This document shows positions 9,054 to 16,530 of a stretch of 47,080 nt of DNA, in pieces; position 1 is the stretch's first letter, and every line of letters begins with the position of its first letter. The notes under the pieces were generated by a model that saw nothing but the letters and a program-made list of their open reading frames with translations, had not been told where the DNA came from and did no database searches. This stretch comes from Fidelibacterota bacterium (GTDB lineage: Bacteria > Fidelibacterota > Marinisomatia > SCGC-AAA003-L08 > GCA-2689995). The position numbers and the translations under genes are program-made. Location: positions 1 to 47,080 of the forward strand of contig JACNKR010000029.1 in assembly GCA_014381925.1 (NCBI GenBank). The letters run 5' to 3'.

Positions 9054-11450
9054 TTATTTCAACTCAACAACAGTAATGCCAGCACCACCTGAATCAGGAT
9101 GAGCAAATTGAAAATCACTTACAAAGGATTGAGTATTTAAATATTCTTGAACTGCTGTTTGCATTGCTCCTGTTCCTTTTCCATGTAAAATGTTTACGGA
9201 TTGTAACCCCGAAACAAGTGCACCATCCAAAAACTGAGTTAATTTTTCAATTCCATCTTCAACTCTTTTTCCTCTTAAATCCAATTGCATGCTTACGGGT
9301 TTTGAATATTCAATTGTAGCAACTTTCTCTGATTCAATTTCTTTTTCTTCCTGAATTATTGGAATAACTTGGTCTTGATTAATTCGAAGCCTTTTTCCGT
9401 TAAACTCAACTGTTATCTGTCCTTTACTATTTGGCTTTTGAATTATCACACCTTCAGCATCAAACAATGGAATTTCAATTTTTAATCCTTTTTCTAATTT
9501 TATTGATTGAGATAATTTTCTTTTTTTCTTTTTATGTTTTTGCGATGGAACTGAAGTTTCTATTCTATTCTTTTTAGAAACATTTCTCCTTTTGGAAACG
9601 GTTCTCAACTTTTCATCTAATTTTTGGCGAGCTTTTTTAACGGTCTGTTCATCTGCATGTTGAGATTTTATTTGATGGATTAATTTTTCAGTATCTTTTC
9701 GTGTTTCTAAAATAAGTTGATGAACATCATCTAATGCATCTTGCTCAGCTGTATTATATTGCTGTTCTGCACTTTCTTCTAATCGATGTATCCGCTCCTC
9801 TGCTTCCTGAATATATTTTCGTTGAAAATTCATTCGAGATTTTATTTTATCAACTTCTCTTCGCTCTCGTTCTAATTCTGTTAATAAGAACTCAACTCTT
9901 AATGATTTATCTCCTAAAAGTTCTTTAGCACGATCAATTATTTTTTGGTTTACTTTCATCCGTTTTGCAATTTCTAAAGCAAAGCTTGAGCCTGGTTTAC
10001 CCATTTTTATTTCATAAGTTGGCATTAATTTTTCTTGATCGAAAACCATTCGGCTATTCAAAATACCTTTTGTTTCCTGTGCCCATAATTTTAATCTACC
10101 TAAATGAGTGGTTGCCATTAACCATGAATTTTGCTTCAAAATATGTTCCATGGCCGACTGAGCTAATGATGCTCCTGCATCGGGGTCAGTACCTGTACCA
10201 AGTTCATCCATTAAAATCAATGAATTTGAATCACAATTTTTTATAATATGGGAAATTTCATTTAAATGAGCAGAATAAGTAGATAAATCATTTTCAATTG
10301 ACTGTCTGTCACCAATATCTGTAAATATTTTTGAAAATAAAGGTAATACAACCTCTTTTGCGGGTAATGGAAATCCTGTTTGAGCCATTAATACGAATAA
10401 CCCGAATGTTTTTAATACAACAGTTTTACCACCAGCATTTGGTCCTGTTATTAATACAAGTCTATTCTTTTGATCAATTACTAAATTTAATGGAATAATC
10501 TCTTTTTGCTGAATCAATAATGACGGATTCATTCCTTCGCGAATAATTAAATCATCATTTTTTTCACAAAATGTAGGAAAAATACAATTTAGTTTATTTC
10601 CGATTTGGGCAATACAGCTATAAACATCAATATTAACCAACGCTTCATAGCCTCTTAGAATAGAATCTAAATCACTTCTAAATGTATCCGTTATTGCGAG
10701 TAAAATTTTGAATATTTCAGCTTTTTTTGAAGATTCCAAACCAATTAAATCATTTCTTAATTCTACCACTTCAATTGGCTCAATATATGCAACTTGGCCT
10801 GTTGATGACTGCCCAAAAGTAATTCCTGCAATTTTTCGTTTATGGCTTACTTTTAGAGGTAATACTTTCCGTTCGTCTAACAACTGAATGTTTTCGCCAT
10901 GTAACCAATCATTCTTTTTTGCCTTTATAAACAGGCTATTCATTTTTTTATCTATAGATGATTCAGTATGTCGAATTGCTTTATAAATTTTATTTAATTG
11001 TGGGCTTGCATTAGGAGAAACTTGCCATGTCTCATCAAAAATTTTCTTTATTCTATTTTGACCAGAAGGATTGATATAAAGTGATGATGATTCACTTTGA
11101 AGGGCAGAAAGTTGTTCTTTCTTTAAATAAGTTTGAAGATTATAAGAAATATCTAATATCATAAATAAATCCCTAAACATTAATTCATTTAAAGGATTAT
11201 TTACGATTTGAAGTGTTAAAAATATTTCATTAATATCGGGGAAAATTTCAATTGGAATAGACTCTCCTCTTTGAAGCGAAGAGAGTAAGCAATCTGCTTT
11301 CTTTTGTCTCACTAAAATATCTGATTTATTAGAGTTTGCAGTTAGTCCAAGAACTTTTTCTTTAGTTTTAATTGAATGTGAGAATTTTGCACACTCAGTT
11401 AAAATTTGATTAAAATTTAAATCAGCGAGGACAGATGTAGAGAATTTCAT
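9054..11450 (-). CDS. mutS2: MutS2 family ATPase/Smr endonuclease
   Basis: 798 residues with the MutS2 architecture: MutS core and clamp helices, then the ATPase with Walker A GPNAGGKT (336-343) and Walker B LILMDE (411-416), followed by GTGTDPDAGAS. A long charged coiled-coil comes next (about 515-640). The C-terminal Smr nuclease domain (about 720-798) has LDLRG and HGKGTG. It lacks the mismatch-recognition N-terminal domain of MutS1. Family members suppress recombination or act on collided ribosomes; which applies here is not visible. It starts 7 nt after the cvpA-like gene, so it belongs to the yqeY-cvpA-mutS2 run. Confidence 0.95.
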   Translation of the reverse strand: MKFSTSVLADLNFNQILTECAKFSHSIKTKEKVLGLTANSNKSDILVRQKKADCLLSSLQRGESIPIEIFPDINEIFLTLQIVNNPLNELMFRDLFMILDISYNLQTYLKKEQLSALQSESSSLYINPSGQNRIKKIFDETWQVSPNASPQLNKIYKAIRHTESSIDKKMNSLFIKAKKNDWLHGENIQLLDERKVLPLKVSHKRKIAGITFGQSSTGQVAYIEPIEVVELRNDLIGLESSKKAEIFKILLAITDTFRSDLDSILRGYEALVNIDVYSCIAQIGNKLNCIFPTFCEKNDDLIIREGMNPSLLIQQKEIIPLNLVIDQKNRLVLITGPNAGGKTVVLKTFGLFVLMAQTGFPLPAKEVVLPLFSKIFTDIGDRQSIENDLSTYSAHLNEISHIIKNCDSNSLILMDELGTGTDPDAGASLAQSAMEHILKQNSWLMATTHLGRLKLWAQETKGILNSRMVFDQEKLMPTYEIKMGKPGSSFALEIAKRMKVNQKIIDRAKELLGDKSLRVEFLLTELERERREVDKIKSRMNFQRKYIQEAEERIHRLEESAEQQYNTAEQDALDDVHQLILETRKDTEKLIHQIKSQHADEQTVKKARQKLDEKLRTVSKRRNVSKKNRIETSVPSQKHKKKKRKLSQSIKLEKGLKIEIPLFDAEGVIIQKPNSKGQITVEFNGKRLRINQDQVIPIIQEEKEIESEKVATIEYSKPVSMQLDLRGKRVEDGIEKLTQFLDGALVSGLQSVNILHGKGTGAMQTAVQEYLNTQSFVSDFQFAHPDSGGAGITVVELK

Positions 11451-11457
11451 TTATTAA

Positions 11458-12024
11458 CTAACTTCTAGTTTTGTCCAATAATTTTTGGATATAGTTTTCG
11501 TCTGTTTTTTCTTTTAATTCTTGTTGATATTTATATATTAATTCTTCATTAGATAAAGTTTGAATTGTCCAATCCTTTAAATTTTCACAAATTCCAAATA
11601 ATATAGATTCTGTTGATAATCTTTCTCGTAATTCTGATGATTGGGGAAATGCTTCCAATGTGAAAATAATTAAATTTGTAATAAACAGTCCTTTTAATGC
11701 ACCTAATAAAACGCCTAATAAACGGTTCAACCATCCTAGAAGTATAAAACTAAATAATTGATGAATCATTTTTGCGATCATTTGAACCAGCAATGCGACA
11801 AGAAGAAATATTGCAATATATGCAACTACATTCCGAATGGACGGATTATTGATATATGGAATTAAATATTCATTTGCCCGTAAATGGAACATATTTGCAC
11901 AAATATATCCTGCAATTATACTTGTAATTTGAGCAAGTTGTAAAATAAACCCCGTTTTATATCCTCTATAAATAAAATATATCCAAATCAATGCAATAAA
12001 AATATCTATCGGATTTATATTCAT
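11458..12024 (-). CDS. CvpA family membrane protein
   Basis: 188-residue inner-membrane protein with four predicted membrane segments (about 5-20, 27-45, 65-88, 98-122) and a charged C-terminal tail. The N-terminal NPIDIFIALIWIYFIYRGYKTG and the glycine-rich loop between helices match the CvpA (colicin V production) family. The family's biochemical role is not settled; it is linked to envelope stress and purine-related phenotypes in proteobacteria. The start codon overlaps the yqeY stop (ATGA), and mutS2 follows within 7 nt. cvpA-mutS2 adjacency is common in Bacteroidota and Firmicutes, which supports the call. Confidence 0.85.
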   Translation of the reverse strand: MNINPIDIFIALIWIYFIYRGYKTGFILQLAQITSIIAGYICANMFHLRANEYLIPYINNPSIRNVVAYIAIFLLVALLVQMIAKMIHQLFSFILLGWLNRLLGVLLGALKGLFITNLIIFTLEAFPQSSELRERLSTESILFGICENLKDWTIQTLSNEELIYKYQQELKEKTDENYIQKLLDKTRS

Positions 12025-12473
12025 CCTAGTAATACTTCTTTAACTAAATTAGAAGCAAGTTTACCATCACCTTTACCTGCAATTCTTGGCATTAATAAAG
12101 GCATAACACTTTTCATATCTGCCATTGAAGTTGCACCACATTCATCAATAACTTCTTTAACAATTATTCTTAATTCTTCTTTAGATAATTGTGTTGGTAA
12201 ATATTTTTTTATAATGTCTAATTCAAGTTGTTCTTTTTCTGCTAAATCTGTTCTGTTCCCATTTATATATTGTTCAATTGAGTCTTTTATTTTTTTAGCC
12301 ATCCCTTGAATTAATTTTATAATTTCATCATTAGATAAAGTTTTCCCTGAATCAATTTGCTTTGCTTTTATAGTTGAAATCATATTTCGTAAAGTTAATA
12401 AACGATCTTTTTCTTTATTTTTCATAGCGTCTTTCATATCCGCCATTAATTTTGATAGCATATTCTTGCCCAT
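12021..12473 (-). CDS. GatB/YqeY domain-containing protein
   Basis: 150-residue soluble protein of the YqeY family, related to the tail domain of the GatB amidotransferase subunit, which binds tRNA. Typical features are the helical start LMADMKDAMKNKEKDRLLTLR, the middle IIKKYLPTQLSKEELRIIVKE and the C-terminal MPRIAGKGDGKLASNLVKEVL. Its own function is not established. The given ATG is directly abutted by AAAAGG, too close for a normal ribosome-binding site. The second Met (12461) gives the family-like MLSKLMADMKDAM start with the same purine tract at about 11 nt and may be the real one. It is first gene of the yqeY-cvpA-mutS2 run. Confidence 0.88.
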   Translation of the reverse strand: MGKNMLSKLMADMKDAMKNKEKDRLLTLRNMISTIKAKQIDSGKTLSNDEIIKLIQGMAKKIKDSIEQYINGNRTDLAEKEQLELDIIKKYLPTQLSKEELRIIVKEVIDECGATSMADMKSVMPLLMPRIAGKGDGKLASNLVKEVLLG

Positions 12474-12539
12474 CCTTTTAAATTTTATATAAATACAGAG
12501 AATTAATTTTACATCTAATTAACATAAATATCTTATAAA

Positions 12540-12580
12540 TTCTATGCGTTGGAAACATTCAATTTTTATATAATTAAAAA
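12540..12580 (+). promoter_or_regulatory. Candidate promoter of the thioesterase gene
   Basis: A TATAAT hexamer at 12569-12574 lies about 27 bases before the ATG of the plus-strand thioesterase, with TGCGTT about 18 bases upstream as a weak -35. It sits in the 127-base divergent gap between yqeY and the thioesterase. The assignment is by eye; AT-rich sequence makes chance matches likely. Confidence 0.35.
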
Positions 12581-12600
12581 TAACAATTAAGAAACGGAAA

Positions 12601-13008
12601 ATGAGTAAACCTAAATTACCAAATAAATCTGATTTTAACTTTTTCATAGAATTAAATACACGATGGGCAGACATGGATTGTATTGGACATGTCAATAATG
12701 CGACTTTTTTAACTTATGTAGAATCAGCACGAATTAAATTAATTGAAAAACTAGGATTTTTAAATGTACCTATTATAATGGCTTCTATTAAAATAGATTA
12801 TTTAAACCAATTATCCTACCCATCAACAATGGAGATTGGTCAAAAAATATCACGAATTGGGAATTCAAGTTTTGATATTTTAACAGGAATATTTAAAAAA
12901 GATGAGGATAAACTTATTACGCTTTCAACTACCACACTTGTATGTTTTGATTATAAAACTCAAAAATCTATTCCTGTACCAAATGAAATTAGAAATAATA
13001 CATTATAA
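12601..13008 (+). CDS. Hotdog-fold acyl-CoA thioesterase (4HBT/YbgC-like)
   Basis: 135-residue single hotdog domain. The motif RWADMDCIGHVNN (21-33) contains the Asp and the GHVNN turn conserved in 4-hydroxybenzoyl-CoA thioesterase and YbgC-type enzymes, followed by the central helix ATFLTYVESARIKLIE. It probably hydrolyses acyl-CoA or acyl-ACP thioesters; substrate cannot be read from sequence. It is a single plus-strand gene between two minus-strand runs, convergent with the holB-like gene (41 bases between stops, no clear terminator). A purine-rich GGAAA precedes the ATG. Confidence 0.88.
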   Translation: MSKPKLPNKSDFNFFIELNTRWADMDCIGHVNNATFLTYVESARIKLIEKLGFLNVPIIMASIKIDYLNQLSYPSTMEIGQKISRIGNSSFDILTGIFKKDEDKLITLSTTTLVCFDYKTQKSIPVPNEIRNNTL

Positions 13009-13049
13009 AATAAATTTCAAATGGTAAACATAAGTTTTAATATAATAAA

Positions 13050-14207
13050 TCATTCAATGGATTGATATACCTTTCCTTCCAAACAGGATTGAATATCAAA
13101 AATTAAACTAATTGAATTTAGTGATAAATTAACATTACCCAAATTCATTCGATAGGTATCATCGATTGCTTCTAAAATTGAATGGAAATCTGCATTTTTA
13201 TTATCATCAATAACTTCAATATATTTTTCTTTTAAATGGGAAAAAACAATATGTAAGGAATCTTTATCTTGTTTTAATAAAATTATATCCCGAACTAATT
13301 GAATTTGTAATTGAAAAAAATTATCAAATAATTCTTTATTTCCTATTCGATTTAAATCTTGCAATCTATTTTGAAATTGCTGAATAAATACAGGGTCATC
13401 ATTAAAAAATGATTCAAAAATTATTTTAATATCTTTAGGAATGGAATCATAATGATTATTTAAATTCATTGCTAAACTAATATTGCCTTGGCACATTTTT
13501 GAAATAATTCGACATCTTTTAGATTCAAGGCCTCTATTAATTAAAATTGTTTCAATTTGCCTATCCGTTGGAGATGAAAAATAAAAACTTTGTGACCTTG
13601 ATTTAATTGTATCTAATAATTGATTAGGTGAAGATGTTACCAACATAAATAGTGTTTTTTCAGGGGGTTCTTCTAATATTTTAAGTAATGCATTTGCAGA
13701 TGCCTGTGTTCCTGTACAAAGTTTTTCTGCTTCAAAAATCATTACAATTCGCCAACCACTCTCAATTGATGACATATATAAATCTTTTCGTAATTCTCTC
13801 ACAATTGCAATGGGTATTGTAGATGCCTTTAAACCGATTTTATAATATGGGTCTTTCCCTTTTTCTTCTAATGCCTGTTGATATGTTTTTAATTGTGTAG
13901 ATGACAATGAATGAATACTACCTGCTTCAATACTCGTAGATTTGCTTGACGCTGGCATTGGTGAAATTAATTTCACATTCCCATGTTGAAATGATTTAAT
14001 TCGTAAACACTGAGAACATTCACCACACGCCCGGTTATTTACAATATTTTTACAATTCAATAATGCGGAAAACTCAATTGCATGTGCTTCTTTACCAACG
14101 CCATTTGCACCATGAAAAATTAATGCATGTGGTAATCGGTTTTGCTTCCATGCATTTGTTAATATTGAAAATATTTTTTCATTTAAAATTAAATCTTCGT
14201 AAATCAT
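13050..14207 (-). CDS. holB: DNA polymerase III delta-prime subunit
   Basis: Clamp-loader subunit. The N-terminal RecA-like module has the P-loop-like HGANGVGKEAHA and a zinc-knuckle cysteine set (C...C..C..C around CKNIVNNRACGECSQC). Then come the VMIFEAEKLCTGTQASANALLKILEEPP region and the TSSPNQLLDTIKSRSQSF sensor/SRC-like motif, typical of HolB/DnaX relatives. At about 385 residues without a tau-type extension it fits delta-prime better than DnaX. I chose ATG at 14207, which gives an ATGA overlap with the stop of the EnvC-like gene. A TTG at 14216 would add three residues (MVE). Confidence 0.85.
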   Translation of the reverse strand: MIYEDLILNEKIFSILTNAWKQNRLPHALIFHGANGVGKEAHAIEFSALLNCKNIVNNRACGECSQCLRIKSFQHGNVKLISPMPASSKSTSIEAGSIHSLSSTQLKTYQQALEEKGKDPYYKIGLKASTIPIAIVRELRKDLYMSSIESGWRIVMIFEAEKLCTGTQASANALLKILEEPPEKTLFMLVTSSPNQLLDTIKSRSQSFYFSSPTDRQIETILINRGLESKRCRIISKMCQGNISLAMNLNNHYDSIPKDIKIIFESFFNDDPVFIQQFQNRLQDLNRIGNKELFDNFFQLQIQLVRDIILLKQDKDSLHIVFSHLKEKYIEVIDDNKNADFHSILEAIDDTYRMNLGNVNLSLNSISLIFDIQSCLEGKVYQSIE

Positions 14208-15412
14208 TTCAACCAATCTTCTGGATTTAATTGTTTAGAATTCCCCCAAACTTCAAAATGCAAGGATGAATCCATTTCAATTTGTTCTGCAATAATTGCT
14301 AATTTCATTGATTCATCCACATATTCATTTTCAGTTACTGCAATATTTTTTAAATTACCATAAACAGAATAATAATTCCCACCATGGTCAATAATTATTA
14401 TGTTACCATATCCTCTTAAAAATGTGATTGTCGTAATTAAACCATCTAATACGGGATAAATAGTTGTGCCACCTTCTGCTTTAATATCGATACCTGGATT
14501 TTCAGACCATGTTTTTGTTTTCTCATTATAATTTGGTCCAAATTTTGAAATTATTTTACCACTGACAGGCCAATCTAATTTTCCTTTCATAGATGCGAAA
14601 TATTTCTCGCCTAATTGAGATTTATTTTTTCGCCGTTTATCTAATTCTTTTTCACGCTGTTTTGCTTTTTCTTTATCAGAAATTAATATTTGAATTATTT
14701 TTTCTACTTTTTCAGCTAATTGCTTTTGTTGGTCTAATTTATCCGTTAAGTTTTTGGTATCTTCCTTTATTTTTTTAAGATATTTACTTCTTAATTTCTT
14801 ATCATCTGCTAAATTATTAATTTCGTTCTCTTTCTCATTCCTGATATTTTTTTTCCGAGAAAGATTTTCATTCATTTCTTCTTTTTGGGTTTCAAGATTA
14901 TAAATTATGGTATCAATTTGAGTTGAAATATTTTGTTGATGTCGAGTAATAACATCTAAATATTTTCGTTTATAATAAAATGAATTTAAATCCAGAGTTG
15001 TTAATAAATCTTCAATGGGTTTTGTTCTTCCATGTTTATACAAATATTGAACTTGATGAGTTAAATTTTCTCTCAGTGTATATAATTCGCCTCTATTTAT
15101 TTTAATATTTTCTGTTGCGTCTATAATTCTTGCAGATAAAATATATTCTTCATTATTTAAAGACCTAATTAGTTTTTCAGTTAATCTAATTTTTGAATCT
15201 AATTGACGAAGCATATCTTTAATATCTTCAGCTTCATTTTTGCGAGAGGAAATCCTTTTTTCTATATCTTCAATTTGTTGTCTTAGTTTATTTAATTCTT
15301 GGCTTTGATTATCAATACTACTTTGTATCTCTGTTGTAGATTTTTGCTCTGAAAAAAGTAATGAAACACAGATAACAAAAAGAATAAAAAATTGATGAAC
15401 GATACTATTCAA
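14204..15412 (-). CDS. EnvC-like murein hydrolase activator (degenerate LytM/M23 domain)
   Basis: 402 residues: signal peptide (about 1-21, ending before SEQKS), a long coiled-coil (about 25-255) and a C-terminal LytM/M23 domain (about 280-402). In active M23 enzymes the metal motif HxxxD, a YxH and HxH are conserved. Here the first reads NPGID (His to Asn), the second VYGN (His to Asn) and the last SLHFEV (first His to Ser), so it should be non-catalytic. That matches EnvC/NlpD-type activators of cell-division amidases. The start is TTG, overlapping the PorD-like stop by 8 nt; it overlaps holB by ATGA. No amidase gene is in the window. Confidence 0.85.
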   Translation of the reverse strand: MNSIVHQFFILFVICVSLLFSEQKSTTEIQSSIDNQSQELNKLRQQIEDIEKRISSRKNEAEDIKDMLRQLDSKIRLTEKLIRSLNNEEYILSARIIDATENIKINRGELYTLRENLTHQVQYLYKHGRTKPIEDLLTTLDLNSFYYKRKYLDVITRHQQNISTQIDTIIYNLETQKEEMNENLSRKKNIRNEKENEINNLADDKKLRSKYLKKIKEDTKNLTDKLDQQKQLAEKVEKIIQILISDKEKAKQREKELDKRRKNKSQLGEKYFASMKGKLDWPVSGKIISKFGPNYNEKTKTWSENPGIDIKAEGGTTIYPVLDGLITTITFLRGYGNIIIIDHGGNYYSVYGNLKNIAVTENEYVDESMKLAIIAEQIEMDSSLHFEVWGNSKQLNPEDWLK

Positions 15413-16244
15413 TAATATAATTTTTATAAATATGTTTATTTTCTGGATCTAAGTATTGAAATTCTCTCAATTCATCATTTAATTTAAATGTTGAAAAGTT
15501 TTTTGCAATTTCATCTGCATAGGCTTTGAAGAAATTTTGTATATATTTAAATTCCATTTCATAATCAGGAATTTCCATTGAGATATTATAAAAATCAGTT
15601 AGGGCATTTAATTGCTTTTCATATACTCCATCTTCCATATAAATTTCATCGAGTGATTTAAAGAATGTAAATTTTGAATTTCGGAATTCTTTAAATAAAA
15701 TTACATCTTCAATGTATTGTTTTCGCCCTTCCCAGCCATCACTTAAATTTGCATCTTGCCCCATATTTGCAATATCGTCTGAGAGCATAAAATATATTTC
15801 ACCTCCATACTGACTCCAAATATCCATCTCACTACCAATAAATAATAATCCATAAAAATCTAAAATTGAACGCAAACTTTGAAAATCAGTAGAATATGAT
15901 AAATTAACTCCTAAAGAATAATTAAACTTTACCGATCGAGCAAAGTAAGTCTGATCTATATAATTTGTAAATAAAATTTGAGTTGTTATGACTCTTTCAT
16001 TGCCATTTAGAGGAACATTTTCGGGTATAATTTTAATAAGCAATTCTAAATCTAAATCTTCCACATCTGAGTTATAAACTACATTTTCATAATAGGATTT
16101 TATATCTTCGGGAAGCGATTTCAAAAACTGTTTTTCAGAATCTCTTATTTGTGTTAAATCCATTTCTACTTCTACTAAACCAAATTGAGAGAGCAAAGTA
16201 GAAAATAAAATGAGCAGTATTAAATTTATTTTTAATTTATTCAT
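15405..16244 (-). CDS. PorD-like (DUF4835) type IX secretion-associated protein
   Basis: 279-residue exported protein with a signal peptide (about 1-19, LILLILFSTLLSQ). The body resembles the DUF4835/PorD family: an early EVEMDLTQI strand, a YSLGVNLSYSTD stretch, then SILDFYGLLFIGSEMDIWSQYGGEIYF and a C-terminal helical half. PorD is required for T9SS assembly in Porphyromonas. Two proteins in this window carry T9SS sorting tails, which makes the call coherent. Resemblance was judged by eye, so moderate confidence. It is the first gene of a three-gene overlapping run with the EnvC-like gene and holB. No Shine-Dalgarno is visible. A minus-strand terminator hairpin lies only about 31 bases upstream. 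Confidence 0.6.
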   Translation of the reverse strand: MNKLKINLILLILFSTLLSQFGLVEVEMDLTQIRDSEKQFLKSLPEDIKSYYENVVYNSDVEDLDLELLIKIIPENVPLNGNERVITTQILFTNYIDQTYFARSVKFNYSLGVNLSYSTDFQSLRSILDFYGLLFIGSEMDIWSQYGGEIYFMLSDDIANMGQDANLSDGWEGRKQYIEDVILFKEFRNSKFTFFKSLDEIYMEDGVYEKQLNALTDFYNISMEIPDYEMEFKYIQNFFKAYADEIAKNFSTFKLNDELREFQYLDPENKHIYKNYIIE

Positions 16245-16275
16245 AGGTAAATTTTACGAAGATTTAGAGTGTAAT

Positions 16276-16307
16276 AAAAAGAAAAAGGGGCCAGATTTTC
16301 TGACCCC
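16276..16307 (-). terminator. Strong intrinsic terminator or attenuator hairpin
   Basis: On the minus strand GGGGTCAGA-AAA-TCTGGCCCC forms a 9-bp stem with one mismatch, followed by TTTTTCTTTTT. It is GC-rich in an AT-rich region and points into the PorD-like gene, whose ATG is about 31 bases downstream. It would end a transcript started upstream in the 16245-16530 gap. Confidence 0.75.
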
Positions 16308-16411
16308 ATTACTTTGCAAGGAGGAGAAAAAGAATAAATACTTATCCCATGCATCAAAGTTATTCGTTTTTCCACATTCCAACCTAAAATTGTGTTGTAA
16401 GAATTCGTAAA
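16276..16411 (-). ncRNA. Candidate small RNA or regulatory leader
   Basis: A possible minus-strand transcript of about 135 nt begins after a TATAAT at 16418-16423 (weak TTTATG 18 bases upstream at 16442-16447) and ends at the strong terminator at 16276-16307. Inside it ACTTTG and CAAAGT can pair, holding a pyrimidine-rich loop with CTCCTCCTT, which is complementary to ribosome-binding sites. No tmRNA, SRP RNA or 6S signature is seen. It could be a free small RNA or a terminated leader of the PorD-like operon. An unconvincing 67-codon frame runs through it. Confidence 0.4.
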
Positions 16412-16470
16412 GATAATATTATAAATTGTAAACATAAATTGCATAAATTGATGAATAAATTTACAGTATT

Positions 16471-16484
16471 TTTAGTTAACTAAA
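16471..16484. promoter_or_regulatory. 14-bp perfect palindrome, possible operator
   Basis: TTTAGTTAACTAAA is a perfect inverted repeat about 47 bases before the exporter start at 16531, in the divergent gap between the PorD-like run and the exporter run. The position suits a repressor or activator site for either side, but in AT-rich DNA a 14-base palindrome can be chance. Confidence 0.3.
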
Positions 16485-16530
16485 TAACGGGTAAAAACCT
16501 CAAGGATACATTGAAAAGAAATATAAAATA

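Noticed and set aside
16241-16444. 67-codon minus-strand frame across the intergenic gap before the PorD-like gene
   Set aside because: It runs through the terminator stem and T-run, has no ribosome-binding site and its sequence follows the hairpin rather than protein-like composition.
16245-16530. tmRNA, SRP RNA or 6S RNA in the gap upstream of the exporter
   Set aside because: No tRNA-like end, no GGAAG/GNAR-type SRP loop and no long central-bubble hairpin could be traced.
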